The notes beneath the pieces are model-generated. The model saw only the letters and a program-made list of their open reading frames with translations. It made no database searches and was not told where the DNA came from. Below, one piece after another: positions 12,401 to 24,400 of a DNA stretch of 64,000 nt. This DNA is from Apostichopus japonicus. Its lineage: Eukaryota; Echinodermata; Holothuroidea; Aspidochirotida; Stichopodidae. Where the stretch lies: contig NC_092576.1 in NCBI RefSeq assembly GCF_037975245.1, positions 24,947,611 through 25,011,610 of the forward strand, written 5' to 3'. The translations under genes were made by a program, and so were the position numbers. The first letter of the stretch is position 1; the number at the start of each line of letters is the position of its first letter.

Positions 12401-15400
12401 AACTCCTGGCGGTGCCAATGGTGTAAGTTTCGTCTTGCCCAAGAATGGCAACATATTATACCATTTTGCATCTAAGCACGCTTTCGTACAGTAGAAAATC
12501 TCTTAAAGGTGAGGGGACACCCCATGAAAAATCCCTGGTAAGCGCCAGACGCTGCCGGCCTTTGTGAAAAATATCACAAGGAAAACCTATTATTCTACAT
12601 GGTGGGCAATTTGTGGACAATGTAGCAATCACCAATCTGTAAATAGTTGGCATGTATAATAATTAAAACTAGGGAAAATTAAATGGATTTCTTAGATTAT
12701 CATCATTCTTTTTGCAAAATGAATGACCAGAGAATATTTTTTTTTCAAATGGTAGTGACGTCATGGTCTCAAGCCTTTCTCTTTTCTTATTTTTCAAACA
12801 ATCGTACAAACTTTTATGAAACGGGTTTGACTAATAGCCCGGCGGTCTATGAAACAATGCATGGGGGGTATGGATTATGATCATGCACACCAAACTATAG
12901 GGGTGGACCGTGGTTGTGCTTGCCCCGCCCATCCCCTCTGCTCCTCTCATATTAAAATGGCGTGCACTACCAGGAAAAAATAACTCAGAATAAGCAAAAC
13001 AAGTGGAGCGTGGTGGCCGAGTGGCTAATGCATTGGTTTAATATATGATCTCAGGATTGTGGGTTCGATTCCAGCTCTCACCATTATGTTGTGTCCTTGG
13101 GCAAGACACTTTTATCTCGACTGCCCCTCTCCATCCAGGTGTATAAATGGGTACATGTGAGGTAGGCTTGGGCGTGTGCGCTTGATTCTCGGCAGCCAGC
13201 CTGATGACCAGGGATTCAAAGCGCTTTGAGATGACTGTGCCATATAAAGCGCTATACAAAAACTAACATAACATAGCATAACAAATCATCAAGTAAATTA
13301 CTCAAAATAAAACTTGAAAATGGTAAGTCGTAACAAGCCGGAATTGTTCGGAGATTAATAATACAGAATAGTGTCACTATAACTAATAGTAAATTAGTAG
13401 TTACTACCATCAGTGACCTAAGCCCAACCCCACGCCCCCCCCCCACCCTCGTGCTTCTTCAACCACCGTCTCCACCTATCTTGCCCCGGGCCTCGTTCCA
13501 TTGTCAAACCCTATCCAAGAGTTTTGGGGGCTTATATATGAAAAGCTCGAATCTTTTGAAAAAGTCGAAATAAGACGAGATAATAGGGCCAGAAGCACAC
13601 GACGACCCTAGTGGTGCCAGTTTAACTGGCACCCTGACCCAATTGTAAATATGCTCTCGCAGTTGCCCGAGGGACCAGGGTATATGTTGAGGCCCGCGGC
13701 TACATAAATTAGAAAGAAGATATGCGTATCCGTCGCTGCATCCGTCCCCTATTGTTAACGGCATATGTCCAGGTGGATACTCGTCCGGGGGTGTTTATCC
13801 GGGGGGTAATTGTCTAGGGGGTATTCGTCCGAGGAGGTAGCTGTCCGGGTGGGTAGTTTTCCGGGGTTTATTGTCCTCGGGGGTAATTGTCCGGGGGTAT
13901 CTGTCTGGGTGTATCTGTCCGGGTGGTAGTTGTCCTGGGGGTAATTGACTGGGGGTAATCGTCCGGGGGTAAGTGTTTGGGGGGTATTTGTTCGGTCACG
14001 TCTTTTTCGATAAGACAAAAGGTCCAAAGGGGAATATGTTTACTCAAGTAAAGCAGCCGGTTGGTTCTTAGGGTACGGAATTAGGTTTGTTATGTGTCTT
14101 TTCGTTGAGCAAGATTATTTGAAATTGTACCATAATTTGGATTGCAGTTGTTTTGATCATATGATTTGTAGATTTTCTCAGGTTATATTTCTATGTAAAT
14201 CAATTATAACGGGAAAATTACAAATAACAGACTGTGGCGGTTACAATGGCCAATATTCTCCAGTTTTACTTTCGAATTTAAAACACTGAAATACTCTTTA
14301 AACTGTATTGGTGATATGTCCCTGATTATGACACAATATTAAATAAAATAGCTATTAATTATTAACCTAATATTGATAATTGTTTCAATTAATGAATTTC
14401 ATATAACATGTGTCAAGTTCGGAAGGACGAGAAGGTAGTATACTCTCCATCTTTCGAGTAATGACATATATGTGAGGGTTAATGTACAATATCCTCTTTG
14501 TATATGTACGTGAAAGTGTTCGACCGATAATCGGTTAGATAATCGGCATCCGACCGATTATCAGACAATCGGTAAATAATCAGCATCGGCAAAATTCATA
14601 GCGCTACCGATTATGCGGAACCGATTTTCACGTTCCACGTAATGGATTGTATATTTCCGCGCTTTTGATTCAGCACAGCCACAACGGGAGAAAAATGTAG
14701 ATCATTCGATGCAACACTATTGAAAGCCGGGAAGGAAACGGTATCGCAAGTCCCTCACGCGAGATTGTAGTAATGCTCTCTAATATAGTATCCAGTTTTG
14801 GCAGTTAACATCATACAGTATACCCGCAATAAGCTTATAGGGGGACGATTTTTTTTTTTTTCACTTCGCTTGCTGCATCTTACAGAACCTTCTATTATCC
14901 ATGTTTAACGATTGATAAGAACGATTTTTTGTCTTGACTAATATAAAACGAAAGCAATATACTTTTGAACCACTTTGGCCGTTTCACCCCACGGTGAAAA
15001 CTGGAAAGTGAAAACGATAACATTAAGATTCGTTCATTGAGAGTTCAACGTACATTAGCGGCTAGTCTGACTAGAGAAAGGTTGAGCTTCATAACTGTTC
15101 AATTTGAAAATGCGATCAAGATGTTACAAATGCAATTAAACCAAGACTCCAAATACTCCTAAAAATGTTTGGCGACAGTCCTCAGTAGTTCTACTGCATT
15201 ACAGTATTCAGGCGCGTATCCAGGATTTTTTAACCCGGGGGGCGCGAATTACTATCTAAGCGGAGCGCCACCATCGGTTGGCGCGGAGCGTACAAGAAAA
15301 TTTCTGGTTTTTATACCCCCCAGATCACCGGAAATGGTACTTCTCAGGCTTGAAAATGACCAACCATGACGTACACTTTTGCCTGAGAACCAAGTATTTC

Positions 15401-18400
15401 CCAATAGTTTTTTTTCCATCCATAACGTTTTTGAAGATTTTCACCAGTCACACATCATGTTCGGCCTCATCGCATGTCCTGTGGATCATTGCTTTTGTAG
15501 GTGATTCTACGTCGCGGCCCACATTACCCGACAGCCCCACTTTTGAAGGTTTTAAGCCCATTATTTGTTCAGAATTTGAAAATTCACATTTCTCGTGAAT
15601 AAACTCACCTGAAAACATACCCATAATGTTACAAAAAATGTCATTTATGGACAACCAATATAGAAAAACTTCCTTCAACTCCTAACAGACCGATGAAAGT
15701 TACACGAGTAGAGGGAAGTATGATGAAGAATGTTGGTTAGAAAATTTTCGAAAATTCAGACACAGTTAATTTATTGGTGTACAAATATTAAACCCTCTTA
15801 TAACGGCTATTATAAAGCTTGGTTGAAGGAAATGAAAAAATAGCGAAAAAATTCCGAAACCGAACACTACACACATAGGTGTAGGCGGGGGGTGGGGGGT
15901 GGGATCCTACTTAAAGAAAAATAAATTGCAATGATGTAGCTAAAGGAAAGGAATAGTTTAAAAAATATCTCCTGGATAATTAAAATAAAGTTCTAAGATT
16001 GGCCGACTAATTCGCCACTACTAATGTAAAGGAGAATTTGACATAATTGGACCTAATAATGCTTATTCTCCATCTACATAATATATTCCGTTGTTTACAT
16101 CAGCACCCCGCGGTATACTGCGCAATTTCCACGGACCGTAAGGTTCACGATAGCATGCTATGTAATAACCGATGCTTGATGATATGATATTGACATTGAC
16201 ATGTAAAACGCGCGCGGAGCGCGCGAAAATTTAGGTATATTTTTCGGGCAAGTCTTTACAGCCCCCAAAATCAAATTGGGTCCCTATGATTAGACACATC
16301 GACAGTTTTGAGGCTGTTCATCCTGGAACCACCATTTTCATGCTCACTGACATGATGTGATTTCTGCTGTTTGCTTTACAAATTCGAACAGGCGCGTAGC
16401 GAATAATTTGCCATGGGGGGGGGGGGGGGCGAAGCCTGTAGGCAAACTATCTAAGCGTAGCGCCACCACGAGTTGGCGCGAAGCGTACAAGAAAATTTTG
16501 GCCGAAAATGCCTCCCAGATCGCTGGAAATGACACTTCCCATGCCTTGTAAGTTGCATCTAAGCATTTTCTATTTCGAATTTACTTGCGATATCATAAAA
16601 AAAAATATGCTCGGGGCGGGGGGCGGCGGTCGCCCCATTCCCGAAATGCGTCATGATCCCCGACGATTTGGTCGAGTTCGAGACCAGCCACAGTTGGTTT
16701 CATAGCACAATTGTTTAAGGCGTCCATACACACACACGCGCGTTATGATAGACCATATACAGTATATATATAGATACATTAGTGAAAGAGGGAAAATAGA
16801 GACGTCAAAAATGGAGTTGTCGGTGTAAGGGGTAGGGTGAGGTACACGCCCCTTCCGAAATCCTCGATTCGTCACTGGCTACCCAGCCATGTGTATATAA
16901 TAGGGATCAGCGCTGTAATGATGTCACTGTTCCTCGTTCTGTTCCCGGTGTCTTGGCGTTTATCACTCCCTCCTTTTCTCCTTTTTATCTCCTTCTTTTT
17001 CTTTTCCCTTCCTTCCTCTCCTCCTCCTCTTTTTTCCCCTCCTTTTTCCTTTTTTCCCCTCTTTTTTCCTTTTTTCTTCTCTTTTTTTTCCCTCCTCTTT
17101 TTCTTACCCGGGGGGCGCGCGCCCCCAACGCCCCCCCCTGGATACGCACCTGGTATTGTGTGGTCAGGCAAACATTCTTGAGCATATTTTTGCGAAAAAC
17201 CCAAAGCAACTTTTTTTTTTCCTGACCGCATATACCATACGTGCTAAAATAACCCCGTTGCAGTAACTGAACTCCCATACCGCAACCGACTAAAGCAAGT
17301 CTAATATCTAGCGACAAAGTCAATAGGACGTTAGTGTGTGATTTCTCCCATATGCAGTTAAGTCAATGGACAAGCGCCATTGACTTACTGTGTATGATCG
17401 TTTGAAACAACGTTCGATCGGAAGGTTTCCCTCACGGATGTTAATAATTGAAAACTTGGGATTGTTTTATTTTTCATGATAAAATGAAACTGTTAGCAAC
17501 CTGCTTATCCACTAAAGAGCATGTGTAAGAGAATGCTTTAAAGTAACTTACTTTCATACATTATTTTTCAAATCAGATTATATATTTCGATATCAGATTA
17601 CGAAATAACGAATATTTTATTTCCGTGCGATATACATTTCACTTTACTTTAGTTGGAGTGCAACACGGATAATGGTTATTATTAGTGTTCAAACGATTAA
17701 CTGAATCGGAATTGGAATCGGTACCATTATTGCATAATCGGAACATAATCGGAATCGGTAAAAGTTACGTGGAATACCAGTTATGTCATACCGATTATTC
17801 AAAAACATATGGAAGGTGAAATTATCATTATTTAAAACATATGGAAGTTGAAAATATCAACCGATGTATTAGGTTTGTTCTTTTACTACGAAATATTAAA
17901 TAATGACACCCTCTGTACGTCTTTCACAATGTAATTTCATCAAATTAGGCTGCCAGGGTCGCCGATTTAGCTTCCCTCGTGGTTATATTTCTCGGCACAG
18001 TAAGCATGGTAACAATACCAATTTCGCGAATTAACGAATGTGCAGGACAGGGTCGGAAATAAGCGGGGGCGACGGGCGATTCGCCCTCGCAAGTGCTAAA
18101 AAGCCCTCCTAAAGCACAATTATGAGTGCGAAAAAGAAAAGAGAACTATAAGAAAATCGCCCTCGTTATATCAGGTGTCTGTGTAAAATTAATTGTGACA
18201 TGCGTTTGCTTTAGCTAGGGTTTGCAGTTGCAGCGCGAATCGCGCAAACAGTTCTCACAATCACGCATCAAATTTGAAGCAGTGCGGAAGGGTCGTGCAC
18301 GAACACCGGGAACTTTCGGCACAGTCACTGGCAAATTACGGCCTCCACGAAGCAATTTCAGTACCAGCGACAATAACCTAAAATCCCCACTAATCTCCGA

Positions 18401-21400
18401 CCACATGGTAGCCTTACTTCACACTAAGTCAATATGGAAATTTAACCTAGCCATCTGTTTATTCGCTCTAGATGTGTCGCAAATAAAAAATAAAAATATA
18501 CAACACCACACGTAGTAAACCGGAAAATCTAGCATAGGCATTTCTTTATTCGCTGAAATTGTGATGCAATTAGCTAAAACTAAAATATTAATGAAATACT
18601 GCAACCTTCGACCACATGTTAGCCTAACAACCACACTAGGTCAATGAGAAATTGAGCCTAACCGTCGGTTTGCAAAAAAAATGCGTAGCTTAGTTTAAAA
18701 CTTTCAGTTTGCTGGAAATCGGCATTTGTTTGGAAGGTATGTGCTATGTCTTAAAGAGGGAATGTTGCATTTTATATTGGAGTAGTTTCTAGTTGTTATT
18801 ATTTCTTTACATCTGGTAACATTCTAGAGTAATTTTAAACAAGTTAGGATGGTACGATTTGCTTTTCAGTTTGATTGGCCTGAGCATACATTTTCTAATT
18901 CAACTTGAATGGAGTTGAAAAGGAAAAAATAGGTATGTTTAACTTCAAGTTCGTAACATTTCTATTTGTTCATAAACGGTATAATAATGAAAATAAGTTC
19001 AAAATAATGTCGGAATGTAGGCAATATGTAATTAAAATTTACATTTTGGTAAAGATTGAAGATGGATGGTTTGTCTGAGATGCTTTTTGAGATGGATATT
19101 TTGAGTATCTATTTTTAGCCCATTTCAAGCCATTAACAGGTGACATACACGTCGAGGTGGCCGGTTAGACCATTCGCTTAGCACAGTGCTGACTAGGTAG
19201 GATGTCATATTTTCGTATTTTGGAAATTGTAAAAAAAAAAAAAATCTTTCCGAGAAACCCCAGAGGTAATTTGGTACATACAAAAGGATACCTAAGAGCA
19301 TTGTATTACAACGAAAGCAAAAAGAAACAGGAAAATCACAACAATAAATGTTTCTATCACAACCTTTATTGCCGATTTCGTATAAACGGGATATAGGCTC
19401 TTTTTCAAGAAATGGGAATCGGTACGATTATGAAAAAAAATAATCGGTAATCGGTATTTTCTGTTATGCATAATCGTTTGAACACTAGTTATTATACCAG
19501 ATGTCAGAGCTGTCCCTGACCTGTTTTTGGTTCCTTGCTTTAGCAAAAGGAACCTATGCAGTCAGGTTGGCGTGTGTGTGTGTGTATGTGTGTATGTATG
19601 TATGTATGTGTGTGTGTGTGTCTGTGACACTTGCTTGGGTACGCTCTATCTCAATAAGGGAATGTTGGATTGAGGCCAAACTTGGACTATAGATCCGCCA
19701 TATGGAGAAGGTGTGCCCTATTGTTTCTGGTGCCCACAAAGGTCACCAAAGGTCAGTTATGGTCCAAAAACCGAAAATATTAAAACTGCAATAACTCCCA
19801 GTGCCAATGTGTGACAAGATTGATATTTTGGGACAAGTTGTGAACTGGTTAGGGGAGCATTTTCAAACTTAACGGTCATGTGATCGGAGGTCACCAAAGG
19901 TCAATTAATGATAAAAAACTAGTATTTTTGCGATAACTTGAGAACGAAATGTCCGTTAGGGTTGGGAGTTGCTTCAATGTTATCCAATTGTCGACCCGCA
20001 TCTGGGTGACCCTTGACCTCAATTTGACCTCTGGTGACCTTTACGTGTTTTGGGGGATTTTTACAATTTTGATGCTATTTTCAGATGTCAAAGGTACCTT
20101 CTGATCATAAATGTCAATAGGTTGACCCCGTGTGACCTTTATGTGCGAAGTTATATGGGGTCAAAGTTTTTCGGTCGGAGTTAGGATGGTTGTACAGACT
20201 TGTCGTGTTGTTTTTTGGAATCAGGAGATTAAACTACATCTGAAACCAAGGTCAAAAGGTCAAAGGTCACATTAGAAAAAATGTGCTTATTTTGGGAAGA
20301 AACGAGCAAAAAAGGAAATGTTTGGTTTTGATGCTAGATTTGGATATCAAAGGTACCTTCCGATCAAAAATGTCAATTGGTTGACACCCGTGTGACCTTC
20401 GTGTGCAAAGTTATACGAGGTCAAAGTTAATTTTCAGACATTTAATGCAACAACTCCCAGTTCCAAGGTGTGACATGGTTGATATTTTTGGACAAGTTGC
20501 AAATGGTATAGGGAAATATTTTCAAACTTAACGGTCATGTGATCCGAGGTCACCAAAGGTCAATTAATGTTAAAAAACTAGTATTTTGGGGGCAGAAAAT
20601 GGGCAAAGAAAAAACGTTTGAATTTGTATAGTTTGATGCTCTAATTTAGGTCTCATCAATCAAAAATGTCAATAAGTTGACCCAAGGTGACCTTTGTATG
20701 TTAAGTTATATGAGGTCAAAGTTAATTTTCAGACATTTAGTGTAATAACTCCCAGTGCCAAGGTGTTACACAGTTGATATTTTGAGACAAGTTGCAAATG
20801 GTATAGGGGAATATTTTCAAACTTAAGGGTCATGTGATCCGAGGTCACCAAAGGTCAATTAATGATAAAAAACTAGTATTTTTGCGGTAACTTGAGAACA
20901 AATTGTCTGTTAGGGTCGGGAGTTGCTTCAATGTAATCCAATTGTCGACCCGCATCTGGGTGACCCTTGACCTCAATTTGACCTCTGGTGACCTTTTCGT
21001 GTTTTGTGGATTTTTACAGTTTCGATGCTATTTTCAGATGTTAAAGGTACCTTCTGATCATAAATGTTAATGGGTTGACCCCCGTCTGACCTATGTGTGC
21101 GAAGTTATATGAGGTCAAAGTTAATTTTCACACATTTAATGCAATAACTCCCTGTTCCAAGTTGTGACAAGGTTGATATTTTTGGAGTAGTTGCAATTGG
21201 TATAGGGGAATATTTTCAAACTTAAGGGTCATGTGATCCGAGGTTACCAAAGGTCAATTAATGATAAAAAACTAGTATTTTTGCGATAACTTGAGAACAG
21301 GTTGTCCGTTAGGGTTGGGAGTTGCTTCAATGTAATCCAATTGTCGACCCGCATCTGGATGACCCTTGACCTCAATTTGACCTCTGGTGACCTTTTCGTG

Positions 21401-24400
21401 TTTTGTGGATTTTTACAGTTTCGATGCTATTTTCAGATGTTAAAGGTACCTTCTGATCATAAATGTTAATGGTTTGACCCCCGTCTGACCTTCGTGTGCG
21501 AAGTTATATGAGGTCGAAGTTAACTTTCAGACATTTAGTGTAATAACTCCCAGTGCCGAGGTGTTACACAGTTGATATTTTGAGACAAGTTGCAAATGGT
21601 ATAGGGGAATATTTTCAAACTTAAGCGTCATGTGATCCGAGGTCACCAAAGGTCAATTAATGATAAAAAACTAGTATTTATGCGATAACTTGAGAACAAA
21701 TTGTCTGTTAGGGTTGGTAGTTGCTTCAATGTAATCCAATTGTCGACCCGCATCTGGATGACCCTTGACCTCAATTTGACCTCTGGTGACCTTTTCGTGT
21801 TTTGTGGATTTTTACAGTTTCGATGCTATTTTCAGATGTTAAAGGTACCTTCTGATCATAAATGTTAATGGGTTGACCCCCGTCTGACCTATGTGTGCGA
21901 AGTTATATGAGGTCAAAGTTAATTTTCACACATTTAATGCAATAACTCCCTGTTCCAAGTTGTGACAAGGTTGATATTTTTGGAGTAGTTGCAATTGGTA
22001 TAGGGGAATATTTTCAAACTTAAGGGTCATGTGATCCGAGGTTACCAAAGGTCAATTAATGATAAAAAACTAGTATTTTTGCGATAACTTGAGAACAGGT
22101 TGTCCGTTAGGGTTGGGAGTTGCTTCAATGTAATCCAATTGTCGACCCGCATCTGGATGACCCTTGACCTCAATTTGACCTCTGGTGACCTTTTCGTGTT
22201 TTGTGGATTTTTACAGTTTCGATGCTATTTTCAGATGTTAAAGGTACCTTCTGATCATAAATGTTAATGGTTTGACCCCCGTCTGACCTTCGTGTGCGAA
22301 GTTATATGAGGTCGAAGTTAATTTTCACACATTTAGTGTAATAACTCCCAGTGCCGAGGTGTTACACAGTTGATATTTTGAGACAAGTTGCAAATGGTAT
22401 AGGGGAATATTTTCAAACTTAAGCTTCATGTGATCCGAGGTCACCAAAGGTCAATTAATGATAAAAAACTAGTATTTATGCGATAACTTGAGAACAAATT
22501 GTCTGTTAGGGTTGGTAGTTGCTTCAATGTAATCCAATTGTCGACCCGCATCTGGATGACCCTTGACCTCAATTTGACCTCTGGTGATCTTTTCGTGTTT
22601 TGTGGATTTTTAGTTTCGATGCTATTTTCAGATGTTAAAGGTACCTTCTGATCATAAATGTCAATGGGTTGACCCCCATGTGACCTTTGTGTGCGAAGTT
22701 ATATGAGGTCAAAGTTAATTTTCACACATTTAATGCAATAACTCCCAGTGCCAAGGTGTGACAAGGTTTATTTTTTTGGACAAGTTGCAAATGGTATAGG
22801 GGAATATTTTCAAACTTAACGGTCATGTGGTCCAACGTCACCAAAGGTCAGCTAATGTTAAAAAAGTAGTATTTTTTGGGGGGGGGGGAAATGGGCAAAG
22901 AAAACTGTTTGAATTTTTACAGTCATGCTCTATTTAGGTCTCACCGATCAAAATTGTCAATTGCTTGACCTTCGGCTGACCTTTGTGTGTGAAGTTATGT
23001 ATACAAGTTCAAAGTTAATTTTTTTTAATTTAATGCAATTAAATCTCAATGCCAAGGTGTGACATGGTTGATATTTTGGGACAAGTTGTGAACAGGGTGG
23101 TGGAACATTTTGAAACTTAAAGGTCATGTCATCTGAGGTCACCAATGTTATCATATCTGTTGACACGCTTGTAGGTCTCTTATATTTCTTACATTTTCGA
23201 CGCCATATTTAGATCTCAAAAGTGCCTTTTGATAAAAAATCCGATCACATTTTGTGATCACAAAAGTGTTGGCTATAGTGTTGGTTACTTTATGCGTACA
23301 TGTAGGACCACAATTACTTGGACTGTTTGAGCCCAATCTTGCTTTATAATATTATGTGTATTGTCATATACCCCAAGCAAGGAACCACAGTGCCCTTGGG
23401 CTCTTGTTTTCTCATTTCGTAGCCAATGGCTACTATTTTCCTCCTTCTGTAGTCTGTACAGCACTGTCAATTACTGTGTTGTGGCGGGATTGCAATATTG
23501 CGACTCCTCGATATAAATGTACAGCGCCCTATGTATGTATTGCGGTGTTCTTTATTTGCTCAATTACTCTTTACTGTGAAACGTTAATTCGTTCATTTAC
23601 ATCTTTGATTGTATTGGCCTAGAATTTGATAATCATACTTTAGGCCAGTTCCACGAAAATGATGAAATAATTGGTAATCGGCATCGGCCCGCGGGCCGGT
23701 AATCGGTAAAACCGATTATCATACAATCGGTCGAACACTAGTACGTGACGGGGTGAAGGGATGGTTGGGTGTAGGGGATGGGAGGATGATGGTCCCTACG
23801 GTAAGTTAACTACGAATTCCCAGTTTCTCAATTATGGCATGCATGGTCAAGTTACAATATTGACTATAGTCTTCTGTTCTATCCATTTTACAGTTTTCTG
23901 GTATCCTTACGAAGATAAGGAACGCAATTATCGTCTGGATCTTCAGACTAGTCGCTGGCTTCTGGACGAAGATCCTGAGTCATTCTTTCCTGTAAGTAAT
24001 GCGTGTGAGTTATCATTACGTGTAAATCATAAATCATAAATTCATCCTTTAGTATGCATTATAGTTGTTGCCATCAGTTTGCTTTCAACACTAAAGCGTT
24101 AAGACATTTCCAGACGGAGTGCAGATACACATACCTGTTGCTCTTTATGAGTGTGAGGTTATTGGTTTAAGAAGTTGACTTCCCGGCGTTAATTTCCGAA
24201 ATCATACAGATACGGCCCCATCTTGTAGGGATTTCCTTCACATATGTACCGCCCACCTCCACCACCATCCATTTTGCTCACACATCAGGCAGATTCATAA
24301 ATGTGAAATTCCGAGTTTAAATTCACTTTAAATTACTGAAATTCCATGTTCATGGCATTCGGAATAGAAGTGGACTGTGAAGACAGTTTCAATAATCTAA

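Larger units (their letters stand above)
19525..23410 (+). mobile_element. Repeat element with GGTTCCTTGCTT inverted ends and an internal GGTCA satellite, long copy
   Basis: The left end is a hairpin (GGTTCC-TTGCTTTAGCAA-AAGGAACC, 19529-19554). The right end carries AAGCAAGGAACC (23375-23386), the reverse complement of the first 12 bases, then CAGTGCCCTTGGGCTCTTG. After a GT-rich stretch comes GTCTGTGACACTTGCTTG, GATCCGCCATA and AAAGGTCACCAAAGGTCAGTTA. All of these recur in the short copy at 26454-27006. The interior expanded into a tandem array. No protein is encoded. Confidence 0.8.
14514..23740. mobile_element. Outer hAT-type element (9.2 kb) containing nested insertions
   Basis: The left end AAGTGTTCGACCGAT and the right end (other strand) TAGTGTTCGACCGAT are inverted copies. 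Both are followed inward by repeated AATCGG blocks. Exact 8-bp duplications GTACGTGA flank it (14506-14513 and 23741-23748). An 8-bp duplication and ends of the (Y)A-x-x-G type fit hAT elements. No transposase frame is visible. Most of the length is later insertions: the repeats at 15207-17152, the inner hAT at 17683-19487 and the satellite element at 19525-23410. The original element was therefore short and non-autonomous. Confidence 0.88.

Noticed and set aside
15278-15678. Two overlapping ~100-codon and 76-codon frames at 15.3-15.7 kb
   Set aside because: Both strands are open by chance within a dispersed repeat and its flank; no recognisable domain or splice support.
16837-17323. Several 90-119 codon frames on both strands, rich in Ser/Phe/Pro or Lys/Glu/Arg
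   Set aside because: They translate the polypyrimidine core of a dispersed element; no splice support and the same tract recurs at 55045-55278.
19888-22880. CRISPR array or coding tandem repeats
   Set aside because: Units are ~399 bp and contiguous with no spacer pattern, and the genome is clearly eukaryotic. All frames contain stops.
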